A stretch of 64,000 nucleotides of DNA from Onthophagus taurus. Its lineage: Eukaryota > Arthropoda > Insecta > Coleoptera > Scarabaeidae. Where the stretch lies: the NCBI RefSeq assembly GCF_036711975.1, contig NC_091972.1, positions 3,105,001 through 3,169,000 of the forward strand. The letters are read 5' to 3'. Within the stretch, counting starts at the first letter, position 1, and each line of letters opens with the position of its first letter. The notes below the pieces were generated by a model, which worked only from the letters and a program-made list of their open reading frames with translations, had not been told where the DNA came from and did not search any database. The translations under genes were made by a program, and so were the position numbers. This document shows positions 45,510 through 57,337 of the stretch, piece after piece.

Positions 45510-46427
45510 AAATATTGATGGAGTATGGATAAAAATCCGGATTTTCTGATTTTCGGACATCAATACTGAAAAGTGGAGGAGATTTCAACAATACTATTGA
45601 CCGTGGAAGGTTGGCGCCAAATATTTCCATCAATACTCAGTGTAATAAACTCAACATTCAAAATTAAATACTTTTATTTAATTGTAACAGTAATAAAACA
45701 TGTCTATCAACAGACTGAAAAACATAATATGTTATTTTAACCCAGATGATTTAAAAACAGGTTTAATTCTTATTTTCTACATTACACTCAGTTGAAGAAG
45801 TGGTGAAAATGACCGACCCATTACCTGACGTTGTTGACGTTCAACACGATGGAGATACTGTTGGATCATCCAGTTCCCGTGATGGTGAACAAGATGTTCT
45901 TCGTAATTTCATGTTAGCAATACGAACTATCTCCATGTAGTCTTGTAGGACATATATAAAGGTTTCACAGGTCTCTATTACAGCTTTGCTGATACATAGT
46001 TGCTGGGGACATTATGACAGAAAACTTCAAGTCTTCAAAATTTCTTCCTGTGGCCAAGTTCCTCAGGGTTAAGGCTAATTTTTCCCTAACACCTATACTT
46101 TCTCTCATATTGCTATCCAAAATGGTTCAACCATCTGTAACAGTTTTTTAAAGGTACTTTCTGATTTCTTTCAAGAGTACTACATAAGAATATTCATCAC
46201 TCTTCTTCAACTATTCTTTCATCCAATTTTTGCGTTTCACTCGAAAGTAGTTCCAAGCACCACAATAATAGCTACGCAAGCTTTTGTACGAATATCCATA
46301 TTTGAAAGGGAAAAACCGGCAAGGTAACTTATTGACAAAAATATTGACAGTGTAAGGTAGTAATGTATTGAAACTGGTTACGAGGATTGATGGTTGTATT
46401 GTCAATACTATTTATCGTGTAAGGGCC

Positions 46428-48176
46428 GCTTATCAGGACTGCTACATCCATTATATTTTTGTAGCCCACTACGGATTGGTTGCCCGCACTCTACGTCACA
46501 CTATTTGCCACGCCCAGTGAACTGTCATTGAGCTCTATGCGTTTGCTGTGTGTTTAGATGTTATATAGTAGACATTATGATTTAGTTTTGAAGTTAATAT
46601 GAATACGTTTACGATATAACCTTTAAAAATACACAGCAAACGCATAGAAGACTAATAACAGCTGACTAGGCGTGGTATTTTCAGTTCTAGTGTTAATTCC
46701 AGTTTTACACTAGCACTGTTACTATGTAGAACTAACCAAAGAAATTGTATTACTAGAAGCACATATAAACACCAAGAGTTGAAGCCAGCGTTCGATGTGT
46801 TTTGTTTACGTTTTCACTCAGTCCAGAACGGAAGGCGCTCAGATCGGACCGTCCGGCCGACGATCACCGAGTATTTCCGAACAGGCCAATCTTTTTATGG
46901 TTTCTTTGAAAATAAATTTAACTGATTAATGTTTATCCATGTTTGTCGAACCCTAATAAATGAATAATTCTCTCCTAAGTAAACAAGGTTTGCGTGCGTA
47001 TTTGTGTTTTGGCTTTGACGAAGTTAACATTTTAGTAGTACCATATTTTTCAGACTATAAAACGCTCCTTTTCACTTTTTATGGTCCGAAGGTACCATTA
47101 AAATATTTTTTTCAATAAATCGTCTCTAAATTTGAGGTGCGTCTTATAGTCCGAAAAATACGGTATATTTTGAAATTGAAACACTGGACATTATAGACGT
47201 TGCGAACTTAGAGAACATGCATTTAACTACCTAACTACTATTTTCTAAAAACTGATATTACTTGCCAATTTTGTTTAAATATGGTAGAAGGAACTAGTGA
47301 TATTTCAATGCTATATAGGTATAAAAGACATATGGGGTTTTGACTAAAGCTTCTGAGTTTGTAGTCAAACTTTACTTAATTAGTGAAAAAATTATTAGAG
47401 ACTATTAACGACAAAATGTATTATTCAATAACAAGAACATATTTTCAAAGTTAACTAATTCCATTTTATTAAATTTACCTCAAAATATTTATGATCTTTT
47501 TGGAGATCATGCGTATGATGATGTTATTGATGGACATGAAATACAATGTATAAAGTTAATAATAACAAAATTTATTAACGTAAAATTATTTAATGAAACC
47601 AAGTTAATAAATCAAGAATCTAGGCTTTGACATAATATGTTAAACAAACAAATAGTATTTTCAAATCAATGAGAGTTATTTTAAAATTTATATTTATAAG
47701 TTAAGTTTTAAGTTTTTTGTTATGTAATAAAAATTTTGAAACAAAATATCAATGTTATTTGCAAATACAATATTTTTACTGCATTATTTACCATGAAAGT
47801 ACTGTAAAATTCTAATTATATCATCTTTAATTTACTTGTAAGAAATAAACCGTTCACAATTTATACGGTTACAATAATTAATTACAAAAGAACTCAAAGT
47901 TTACATTCCTTAATAAACATTTCAATCAATATAGCGTATAAATCGAATATACCATCCAAGTCGTCCCCCAGACCAATCATTGTAAAGTTGGTCTCTTATA
48001 ATATGCGGAGAATGATATGGACCAACAAGAAACAACTGAGAGGTAAAAAGAGGTAATCGCCCGGTTTTTCGTTGCCCGGCTGGCACTGTAATGTTATTCG
48101 GTTGATTAAATTTAGTCATTGGTGTTAATTATTTTTATTTTCTTTTTTTTGCGTTTGAAGGTCAATTCAAGTAAAA
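46428..48176. other. Spacer with a palindromic MITE and other short repeats
   Basis: 46470-46680 contains an inverted-repeat unit: GCCACGCC...ATGCGTTTGCTGTGT against ACACAGCAAACGCAT...AGGCGTGG. A relative lies at about 52525-52605. A CTAG-rich run like the PLE ends follows at 46684-46740. 47038-47163 is a separate MITE. The rest, including a 65-codon minus-strand ORF at 47922-48119, is not recognised. Confidence 0.5.
47038..47163. mobile_element. 126-bp MITE with ACCGTATTTTTCGGACTATA termini
   Basis: The left arm ACCATATTTTTCAGACTATA and the right arm (inverse of ACCGTATTTTTCGGACTATA, continuing AGACGCACCT) form a ~29-bp terminal inverted repeat around a short AT-rich core. It is non-coding. 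Confidence 0.75.
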
Positions 48177-51155
48177 ATGGATGCTGATGCTGGTTGCTCA
48201 TCTGATTCTACTTCTCATTCTTTCTATTCTTGTAACTCTTCTCTTGATTCTTCTCTTCTCTCCACTTTTGATTCTGTTCTCGATCGTACGTGTGAGGCTG
48301 ATGTAAACGACTTTAGTACTTATGATGGGATACCTTCAGCTGATTTGTTTAACGGATTAACAAACTTTATCTCCGTGTGTCATATTAATGTGCAAAGTAT
48401 TTCTGCCCACTTCGATGATTTCTTGACCACATTCGAATCTAATATTTTTGATATTATTATGGCCAGTGAAACATGGCTTAAACCCTCTCTCCCCTCAGCA
48501 ATTGTTTCACTTCCTAATTATAGTCTTTTGCGAAACGATCGTCTGTTTTCGCGGGGTGGGGGAGTGGCTTTATTTATCAGGGATACCCTGAGTGCTACGA
48601 CTGTCGAATCCTCCGATGGGTCAGTTCAGGGGGCGGAATTTATGCTTGTGGAACTGAAAAGTTCCTACAACAAGTTATTACTTGGCGTTTTTTACTGTCC
48701 TCCTCTTGTTAACTACTTTGATCAATTGGAGGAAACCCTTGAGAGGCACTCTTTTAATTATAACACTATTCTTCTGATGGGAGATTTCAATACTTGTTTG
48801 CTAAAAAATGACTTACGGAGTGACAAACTTCGCTTCATTTCTTCCTCATTAAATTTGACCATCCTGCCCTCACAACCAACTCATCATCTTCCAACTTCGC
48901 ATTCGCTTCTGGATCTTACTATTACGACTCGTCCGAGCAGCATACTTATGCATGGTCAGCTCCCTGCTCCTCAATTTTCCAATCACGATTTAATTTACTG
49001 TGCAGTGCAGATACGACAACATATTTTCTCGCAACGCATTATTTCCGTTCGTGATCTGGGTCGTATTGATAACGATTTGCTGTTGTCTGATGCGCAGAAG
49101 ATCGATTGGCTTCCGCTTTATCGAATGGCCGATATTGATGGCAAGGTTGACTACTTCAACTCTAAACTTATCAATCTCTATGACAAGCATGCCCCACTCA
49201 GACGACGTAGGGTGAGACATCCGCCCGCACCCTGGTTAAGTGATGAGATAAGATCACTGATGAGGGAGCGTAATCGTGCAAAGCTATTATTTAAACGTAT
49301 TCCAAATACTATTAATCGTGAAAACTATAGGATCTTGCGTAACCGTTGCAATCACCAATGTAGAAATGCCAAAAAATTGTATTTCTACCAGAGACTATCC
49401 AATGCTAATCCGAGGACGTTTTGGAGGTTGATGCGTTCCTTAGGGGCGGTTGAGTCTCCCTCTGTTCGGGCTGCTTGTGATGTGGATTCATTGGCGAGGT
49501 TTTTTGCTGACCCACCTTTGCTCATTAGCGGTGGGACTAGGATGACAACTATTTCTGAAATTCTTGCCTCATCTAAATCCTCCTCTTTCTCCTTTGTCCT
49601 GGTCACAGCGTCAGAAGTCCGCGATGCCTTGAATCACTCGAGGTCTACGAGTGTGGGAGCTGATGGAGTTGGTCTCAAACTTCTTCTTCCTATATTGGAT
49701 ATTGTTCTTACTCCTATTACCCACATTTTTAACTTCTCCATTGAACGATCCTCATTTCCTTCAATCTGGAAGGTTGCTCATGTTGTCCCTATACCTAAAT
49801 CCAAGAGTCCCTCAAGTTTAAATGATTTTCGCCCTATCTCCATTTTATCTGTTTTATCTAAAGCTCTCGAGCGCCTTGTTTATCTACAAGTTCAAGAGTA
49901 TTTACAAGAATTTAACTTGCACAACGACTTTCAATCGGGTTTTCGTAAGGGTCATAGCACGACAACAGCGCTTATTAAGATTACAGATGATATTAGGTAT
50001 GCTTGCGACAAACGTTGTGTTACCATCCTTGTATTACTTGATTTCAGCAAGGCGTTCGATTCGGTTGATCACGATCTTTTGTTGGCGTCACTAGCTGCCC
50101 TTGGATTTACCTCTTCATGTTTATCTTGGTTTCAATCTTACTTTTCCTGTCGTTCCTTGTGTGTGCGTACTGATTCTGCGCTCTCGTCTGCTTGTGATAT
50201 TAAATGTGGTGTACCCCAGGGTAGTGTGTTGGGTCCGTTGCTCTTTTCGATTTTTATTAATGCCGTCACTCACTGTATTTCTTGTAATTATCATGTGTAT
50301 GCTGATGACCTCCAAATTTACACTACGACAACTATTGATGATTTTCCGGAAGCAATTGCACGTCTTAATCATGACCTTTCCAATATTTTGGATTGGTCCA
50401 AACGTTATGGCCTTAAATTAAATACTGCTAAAACTCAAGCAATTGCGTTTGGCAGTCGACCTTTACTGGCAAAGCTGAATAATTTTTCATCCATTCACTT
50501 AATGCTTGACGGAAACATTATTCAGCTGTCAGACACGGTTAGAAACCTTGGGGTGGTTATGGATTCTACAATGTCCTGGAAACCTCAAATTCAATCCGTC
50601 TGCAGAAAGGTCTATCATTGTTTCCACTCACTGAAAAGTCTCCGTTGCTTCCTTCCTCCCATGATCCGTCGTAATCTTTGTTTTTCCCTGATTTTCCCCC
50701 ATATTGATTATGCTGACACGGCATATCCTGATCTTTCGGTAACACTACGAAACAAATTGCAAAGACTTCAAAACAACTGCATACGGTATATCTTTGATCT
50801 CGAGAGATCTCAACACATAACCCCATACCGTAATTATTTGCAGATATTAAGCTGTCAGAACCGTAGATCGTTTCGTATATTAACTATGTTATATACTGTT
50901 CTTCACAATCAAACCCCAAGGTTATTGTATTGTATATTTCAACGCTTGTCGTCGCATGGTTTACCTACTAGATCTCAGTTAGATTCTGTGCTTATGTTCC
51001 CGACCCATAGTACCGAGATTTACCATAAATCGTTTGCTGTGCAGGCAGTAACCCTTTGGAATAGTCTGCCTACTGAGATCCGTAATATTCCTCACCTTGT
51101 AACATTTAAAAACCACCTAAAACGTCATTTATTGGCTCTTCAAGTATCTTCCTGA
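48177..51155 (+). CDS. LINE ORF2: APE endonuclease and reverse transcriptase (jockey/CR1 group), intact
   Basis: 992 codons without interruption. The APE-type endonuclease spans about residues 60-275, with HINVQS, ASETWL (catalytic Glu), LLMGDFNT (Asp, Asn), LLDLTIT and SNHDLIY. The reverse transcriptase spans about 520-790, with FRPISILSVLSKALERL, LLDFSKAFDSVDHDLL (motif A), GVPQGSVLGPLLFSIFINA (motif B), VYADDLQIY (catalytic, about residue 706) and NLGVVMD. The C-terminus has HIDYADTAYPDL. There is no recognisable ORF1 upstream. A 3' ATT-rich tail lies at about 51428-51447. EN and RT motifs both look complete, so this copy may be recent. It nicks DNA and copies its own RNA into the target. 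Confidence 0.88.
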   Translation: MDADAGCSSDSTSHSFYSCNSSLDSSLLSTFDSVLDRTCEADVNDFSTYDGIPSADLFNGLTNFISVCHINVQSISAHFDDFLTTFESNIFDIIMASETWLKPSLPSAIVSLPNYSLLRNDRLFSRGGGVALFIRDTLSATTVESSDGSVQGAEFMLVELKSSYNKLLLGVFYCPPLVNYFDQLEETLERHSFNYNTILLMGDFNTCLLKNDLRSDKLRFISSSLNLTILPSQPTHHLPTSHSLLDLTITTRPSSILMHGQLPAPQFSNHDLIYCAVQIRQHIFSQRIISVRDLGRIDNDLLLSDAQKIDWLPLYRMADIDGKVDYFNSKLINLYDKHAPLRRRRVRHPPAPWLSDEIRSLMRERNRAKLLFKRIPNTINRENYRILRNRCNHQCRNAKKLYFYQRLSNANPRTFWRLMRSLGAVESPSVRAACDVDSLARFFADPPLLISGGTRMTTISEILASSKSSSFSFVLVTASEVRDALNHSRSTSVGADGVGLKLLLPILDIVLTPITHIFNFSIERSSFPSIWKVAHVVPIPKSKSPSSLNDFRPISILSVLSKALERLVYLQVQEYLQEFNLHNDFQSGFRKGHSTTTALIKITDDIRYACDKRCVTILVLLDFSKAFDSVDHDLLLASLAALGFTSSCLSWFQSYFSCRSLCVRTDSALSSACDIKCGVPQGSVLGPLLFSIFINAVTHCISCNYHVYADDLQIYTTTTIDDFPEAIARLNHDLSNILDWSKRYGLKLNTAKTQAIAFGSRPLLAKLNNFSSIHLMLDGNIIQLSDTVRNLGVVMDSTMSWKPQIQSVCRKVYHCFHSLKSLRCFLPPMIRRNLCFSLIFPHIDYADTAYPDLSVTLRNKLQRLQNNCIRYIFDLERSQHITPYRNYLQILSCQNRRSFRILTMLYTVLHNQTPRLLYCIFQRLSSHGLPTRSQLDSVLMFPTHSTEIYHKSFAVQAVTLWNSLPTEIRNIPHLVTFKNHLKRHLLALQVSS

Positions 51156-51515
51156 AAACTTTTTCTTCTCCCTTTTCTTCTCTTCTCTTCTTCTTTTATT
51201 CCAGCAACTATCATTATGCACCGTTTTTGGTGACCATAAGTTTAGCATAGCAGCTTTCCGTTCATTTATTGTTTTTCTATATAACTTAGTATACTGCTGA
51301 TTGATTGGGTTGTTTGGAAGATATCGCTTACGCGATAAATCGACCCTTTTGCCTGTATTTATGTATTAAGTTAAATGTATACATTTTCTTTAATTTGTAT
51401 TTTTTGTTTCTTATTATGGCAATAAATTTATTTATTATTATTATTAAATTGCACATCAAATTTTGAAAAACCTGCTCAATAAAAAAAAATAATGATAATA
51501 TACATTTCTTCATGT
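51156..51515 (+). other. LINE 3' UTR and tail
   Basis: Pyrimidine-rich sequence follows the stop, then CAATAAATTTATTTATTATT leads into a short (ATT)n tail. The element presumably ends near 51450. Confidence 0.55.
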
Positions 51516-51654
51516 ACGCCACTGTGTAAGTCTGATTTTGCCGAAACTATACACGCCACTGTCAATGCGACCAAAACCAAAACAAACACTCGAACGTTGG
51601 CTTCAATCTCGTATACGGGCGGGGATAGGCAATGCTGCTTCTAGTTATACAATT

Positions 51655-52040
51655 TCTTTGGAACTAACACTATACCTAGAATCATTTGGGTTTAGCCGTA
51701 CGTCTCTAAAGACGGCTAAACCCGAATTATTCTAGGTCTTGGTCTAGCACTGCATAACAATTAAAACTAGCTAGCTGTTTCAGCCGCACGGCTAAATCTG
51801 AAACTTTCTAGTTCTACTTCAATAAAAATGCATTTTCAGACGTATCATTTGGGTCTAGTCGTACGCCTCTAACGACGGCTAAACCCGAATGATTCTAGTT
51901 TTTGGTGTAGCGCTGCATAACAATTAAAACTAAAACTAACACTAGACCTAGAACCAGAATGTTTCGGGTCAATCATCGACGTACTTCAGCTGAAAGGGAG
52001 AATTTTACGAGCAGTTCGAAGGAGCAGCCATGGGATTTCC
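51655..52040 (+). repeat. Cluster of PLE-associated hairpins joined to a PLE1 fragment
   Basis: Two hairpin copies occur (51660-51740 and 51845-51905; arms ATCATTTGGGTTTAGCCG / CGGCTAAACCCGAAT). Then come ACTAACACTAGACCTAGAAC and, from 51977, a ~60-bp plus-strand piece of PLE1 RT (GAGAATTTTACGAGCAGTTC, GCAGCCATGGGATTTCC). That piece corresponds to the FSWKGEFYEQFEGAAMGS region at about 5505-5570 of PLE1. Confidence 0.8.
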
Positions 52041-52821
52041 ATTTTTTTAATTTTTAGTTATAGAACCATAATTTACAGAAAACTGTAAATTTAATTTCTT
52101 TGACGACACTAAAAAAAAAAGTTTATTTTTAGTTTTATTCTAAAACAATAAGAAATAAACCTGTCAAACCCTATATTTTTGTAATCAGAAAAAAATAACG
52201 AATTTATTAAGCAAATAATCAGTGGTTGTTTCCATTTAAAAAAACGAGAATTGTGATATCTCAAAATCTAAAACCGACAACATTTTTTTGACTACGTCAT
52301 CAAATTCTCTGTAAAAAAGTGTCCGTATAATCTCTTAGTTATAATACTCCACCTATAATAATAGCCAAGATAATTACATTTGCAGGTATTAGCGCTATGA
52401 GGTTTTCGGCATTAGCAGTTTCTCGAAAACCGAGATCATGACATGTCAATTGCTTTTCTTCTAACTCTTATAGTTTTCGAGTTAGCCTATTCGGACATCG
52501 AATTTGAACCACCCTGTACTTATAACTTAATGACAGTTAACTAGGCGTGGCAAATAGTGTGACGTAAAGTGCGGACAACCAACCCGTAGTGGGCTACAAA
52601 ACAATGTATGTAGGAGTCCTGTTAGATTCTACTGTCCTTAAATAATAACAGAAATGTCATTTCTATTCTTCCAATGACGTCACAGCAAGGCCTTTGGGGG
52701 GCGATACGTTCATAACGAGTTGGATAATCTTATGCAGTATGTTTAGTCAGTGGACCTTGGATCAATATGGTGTTTGTGGTAAAGGGTTACAAAAGTAACA
52801 TATAAAATGACTAAACGGTAC
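52041..52821. other. Intergenic spacer with MITE relics
   Basis: Near 52500 a mariner-type end (CCACCCTGTACTTATAA) is visible. 52525-52605 repeats in inverse the 46470-46530 MITE (AGGCGTGGCAAATAGTGTGA, AACCCGTAGTGGGCTAC). No gene is seen. Confidence 0.5.
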
Positions 52822-52827
52822 TTTATT
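52822..52827 (-). promoter_or_regulatory. Probable polyadenylation signal of NACA
   Basis: AATAAA on the minus strand, about 195 bases downstream of the NACA stop codon. Confidence 0.5.
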
Positions 52828-53021
52828 TTTTTTCCTTTTTAATTATTATTACAAATGTAAATATATACACTTAGAGTGTTTCAAAAAATTAAAATGAGAT
52901 GCCAGAAACTGACTCCAATGAAATTATTTTGGTTTTCAAGACACCAAGGAAAACCAAATACGACAAAAAAAAATTAAAAGCAAAAAAGAATAATTATGCA
53001 ACAATTTTTGCTCTCATCTCA

Positions 53022-53912
<891 letters not shown>

Positions 53913-54453
53913 TCTATCTACAATAAATAATGTTTTATATTCGCACGTGTTCGAATTATTTTTTAGGTTTTAAATTTTGCCTTTGGGAAGATCGTTTTCA
54001 AGAGTTGGTTTTTTTAATAACGATTTAGATTCGTACGGAAAGAAATAGGGATCTGAATTGAATTAGGTGAATTTGTTGATGTTGGGTTTTGTAATATCAT
54101 GATGTAACAAAAAGAGATGACTTAAATATTTATGAATAACTTACTTGAATTCAACAAACTAGAAGAGAGAATTACCCGATTGACAGGAAAGGTTATGTTT
54201 GATTTGGCGTGAAGTTAGACCAATTTTACAGAGACATCTATGTACTTTTTAACTTTATTTTTGTGTTGATTTTAAACAAATTTATTGATATTATATATTT
54301 AAAAAATGCTTAAATCAAGAAAATGTTTTAATATTGAAACATTAAGACAGAAAATTTAATATATATTTTTTTTTTATTTTTAAAGAGAACATGAGTGAAG
54401 ATAGTTAAATATCTGTCAATTAAGTTGTCAAAAACGTGTTAAATTTGCTTAGA
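53913..54453. promoter_or_regulatory. Shared divergent 5' region of NACA and AIMP3
   Basis: The two start codons are 541 bp apart and point away from each other. If the inferred NACA leader exon is real, only about 300 bp separate the transcripts, suggesting a bidirectional promoter. I see no defined motif. Confidence 0.45.
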
Positions 54454-55102
54454 ATGTCTTCAAAAATTAATAAATTTTTAACACAAGTTGCAACTTATCT
54501 AAATGTACCATGTGGAAAAATTACTTTAGATCAATTTGGAGTTAGTATTATAAATTTGATTTTTATATTTATTAATTAAATAACGTTGTAGGTTCCAGTT
54601 AGAACAATCAATAACACTTCTTCTAAAAGTTTGTTTAACATTCTTAAAATTTATCTTAAAGAAGCTAGTAAGGAAGAACTATTGGGAAAAACCGAGTATG
54701 AACAAGCCCAGGTTTATCAATTTATTGAATATGCGAGTGTTTATATAATTGGTTCTAATTTACAACAAATTGTGAATGAAATATTACCGGTAACCATAAA
54801 AATTATGAGTTATATTTGCATTAATATCCTTTTTTTAGCATATCCATGGATGGCTAGCGGTAAATACCTACCTTTGTGGTACTAAAATGACCATTGCAGA
54901 TATCATACTTTATTATTTACTTTTTGATACTCTATCAGAGATATCTCATTTGGAACAAGTTAGGTTTCTTAATGTATTTAGATGGTTAGATAATATACAA
55001 GAAAATCGAGAACTAAGACAAAAAAATTCCATCATTTTATTTAATACTAATTTGGCTTCATGTGGTGACATGCTAAACCAAAAATATATTTATAATTTTT
55101 AA
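54454..55102 (+). CDS. AIMP3: Aminoacyl-tRNA synthetase complex-interacting protein 3 (eEF1E1 homologue)
   Basis: Three exons, 54454-54540, 54592-54789 and 54839-55102, all joined in phase 0, give 182 residues against about 174 in the human protein. The first part is a reduced N-terminal region; the rest is a GST-C-like domain with KEASKEELLGKTEYEQAQV, QFIEYASVYI, TYLCGTKMTIADIILYYLL and VRFLNVFRWLDNIQE. AIMP3 is a scaffold of the multi-tRNA-synthetase complex, binds methionyl-tRNA synthetase and has roles in DNA-damage signalling. The start ATG 54454 gives MSSKINKFLTQVATYLNVP. The donor after exon 1 (GTTAGT) is not the strongest form. AATAAA at 55110-55115 follows directly. Confidence 0.9.
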
Positions 55103-55109
55103 TTTAATT

Positions 55110-55115
55110 AATAAA
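55110..55115 (+). promoter_or_regulatory. Probable polyadenylation signal of AIMP3
   Basis: AATAAA eight bases after the stop codon; the next gene starts only 190 bases further on. Confidence 0.5.
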
Positions 55116-55299
55116 ACATGATTACATATAGAATTTTGTAAATATGTTTTTCTGACCACTGACTAGAAAATAGTTTTTTAACATCTATCTTTAAAAAAAG
55201 GTTTTTATCATCTACTGATAGAGGTTATATTAGCTAATGTATCCTGTTTAATAAATCTGTTTTATCTTATCAAATCAGTTCGAAGTTAGATGTGGTAAA

Positions 55300-56508
55300 A
55301 TGAGGTCAGTTTTATTAGTGATTTCATTACTGTTTGTTAGTGGTGGATGTTATCATTTGTTAATTGTTGAAAATTTAAGAATAGAGTTCTTAAAATTACA
55401 CTCAGAAATAGTTAAAAGCGTTTCAAATAATGATACGTTACGTCACGATATTAGATTAATTTTACATGATTACAAACCGTTTTTAATCCGTTTAAAAAAG
55501 GTACATTTTATGAATATAAATGATGTTTTTATTTAGACATAATTTTAGGTAGAACAAGATGTTTTGAATTATGATTTTATAATAAACAGTAACAAATTAA
55601 ATAATAATATTCGAAACCATTTTGAAAGTATTTATAACACTACTATTAACATTAATTCCAAGAAAAGATATAATGAAAACAACTTTAAAGACGGAATAAA
55701 GCGGTTTAATTACACGAGAATCCTACAAGATTTCCGTAACAAAACTAACAAACAAACGTATTTTTATTCATTTTTAGAAAAAATCGATAAAACGACTTTG
55801 GAACAATATTCTAAACATGAATTGTGTTTTATCCTTTATCAATATTTAACTTTAACAGATATAAAGGGTCTTATTTTGACGAGTTTGTTTGAATTTACTA
55901 CAAATAATTCCAGCATACCTTTAAAACTTCCGCCTGTAGCTAAGTATAATAATATTTTATTATCCTTGGGTAACATACCTGATGATATATGGAGACAGGA
56001 CCCCGCTAACCATAAAAAAGGGAAAACCTACATAGAAATTGAAAAATTTCTACAAGCTGTTATTGTTTATGAAAAACACATGTATCCATTTAATTGTAAG
56101 AACGAATGTATTGATTACAAAAACGTAACGTCCATAAAAAATGATTGTGGTCAACAATTTAATGAAATGGCTTTCAATTGTAAATCCATCGTTGATACCT
56201 ACCATAGAACACAGTTACTTAATTGTCATGAAGTGTCTCCAACATTAACGACTTGTCGAGATGTAGATAATATATTAATTACTTAATTTTACTTATTAAT
56301 TGTATTTCTTTTAGACATTTCCAAGAATATACAAATATTCAAAATTTGGCAATCAAATTTATGGTGATAATAGTGGTTGTACTCAAAAAGAACAAACATT
56401 TACAACAAACAAGGGCTGTTCTTACTGTGTATGTACAATGTATTACAAAAGATATTCAGCTAAATATATAAGTCTTAGATCTGTTACTTCCACCATCGAT
56501 AAAAACAG
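55300..56508 (+). CDS. Secreted DUF4803-like protein, first three exons (3' end not found)
   Basis: Exons 55300-55500, 55549-56262 and 56315-56508 join in phase. The N-terminus MRSVLLVISLLFVSGGCYHL is a signal peptide. The rest is extracellular, with several N-glycosylation sites (NTT, NYT, NKT, NNSS) and many Cys. KHELCFILYQYLTLTDIKGL and CSYCVCTMYYKRYSAKYISL resemble the insect DUF4803 family, whose role I do not know. In that family the protein continues with a ligand-like beta domain, and the last exon here ends at a GTATAG donor in phase 2. The next exon is not visible before the transposon stack at 56828, so it may lie beyond the window. The donor of exon 1 (GTACAT) is weak. The gene starts 197 bp after the AIMP3 stop. 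Confidence 0.65.
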
Positions 56509-56827
56509 GTATAGTTTAGATATTTATGTACTTATGATGCCGTTTAAAATTGAAGCATTACTCATAGAGAAGACTTCAGCAAATTTGCTTGTAAATCAAA
56601 TGTATACGTAAATTTAAACTATGCTTAATATTTACTAATATTACTTTAGAATTGGCTTGTGTTATTGTATGTATGTAGCTTCACGTGGGGGTGAATTCCT
56701 TCACAGTACTTTGGCCCCAGCGTGCTCTTTGTACATCCCCACATTTCACAGTTGATTCAGGGGTCAGAAAACCAGTTCAAGGTTTTAATGAACGTTAATA
56801 TAGAACAGAAGGGTATATTCTTTAAGT
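56509..56827 (+). other. Presumed intron or flank of the DUF4803-like gene
   Basis: It starts at a GTATAG donor. No further exon with Cys or beta-strand pattern is seen, and no repeat ends before 56828. Confidence 0.3.
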
Positions 56828-57082
56828 GGCCCTTACACGATCAATAATATTGACAATACCTTAGCATATTGACAATAATATTGACCATGTAAGGTGAAAA
56901 ATTTTATTGACGGTAAATATTGATGGAGTATTGATAAAAGTCCGGATTTTCAGATTTTCAGACATCAATATTGAAAATTGGAGGGGATATTGACAATACT
57001 ATTGACCGTGTAGGGTTAGCGCCTCAACTCCTAAGCCTGTAATAAACTCAACTTTCAAAATTAAATACTTTTTTGTAATTCG

Positions 57083-57337
57083 CTACGGTAATGGAAGCTA
57101 TAACAGTACTCAAACGGGTGCTGTAATGAGACTCCTTACAGCATCCGGTGCTGTTATGAGATTTTAGTAACATTTTATGGTACCAGTTCGAGTTGGTGAC
57201 ATTGGGTCATTAATTTTTCTAGTTGTCAATGTGACAATTTTTGTCTATGGATGTTTAAATACGTTCTTAGCATCGAATACAAGGTTCACAATAATGAGGA
57301 CATTGACTCTGAGCAATTTCTCTTATTTTGGGAGGTG
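57083..57337. other. Unidentified insertion, left part
   Basis: Sequence absent from Harbinger 1 separates the Harbinger body from mariner D. It contains GGTGCTGTAATGAGACTCC and related short repeats (ACGGGTGCTGTAATGAG, CCGGTGCTGTTATGAG). No ORF is credible. Confidence 0.35.

Larger units (their letters stand above)
42890..46427 (-). mobile_element. PIF/Harbinger derivative 1, internally deleted, host of the Sola-like element
   Basis: The right end reads CGTGTAAGGGCC (to 46427), the inverse of the left end of the second copy (GGCCCTTACACG at 56828). The body from 45510 to 46427 matches 56900-57080 and 62440-62710 plus 63490-63950 of copy 2 (for example GACGTTGTTGACGTTCAACA). Minus-strand remnants of a Harbinger transposase N-terminus (RVKRK.W.KE) lie near 46211-46290 but are frameshifted. 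The left limit is approximate because its terminus is diverged. Confidence 0.6.

Noticed and set aside
45800..45940. Plus-strand ORF beginning MTDPLPDVVDVQHDG as a gene
   Set aside because: The same segment is in both Harbinger copies (also at 62572), is short, and lacks a domain. Treated as transposon body.
47922..48119. 65-codon minus-strand ORF upstream of the LINE
   Set aside because: The composition looks protein-like but I recognise no family, and there is no start or splice evidence.
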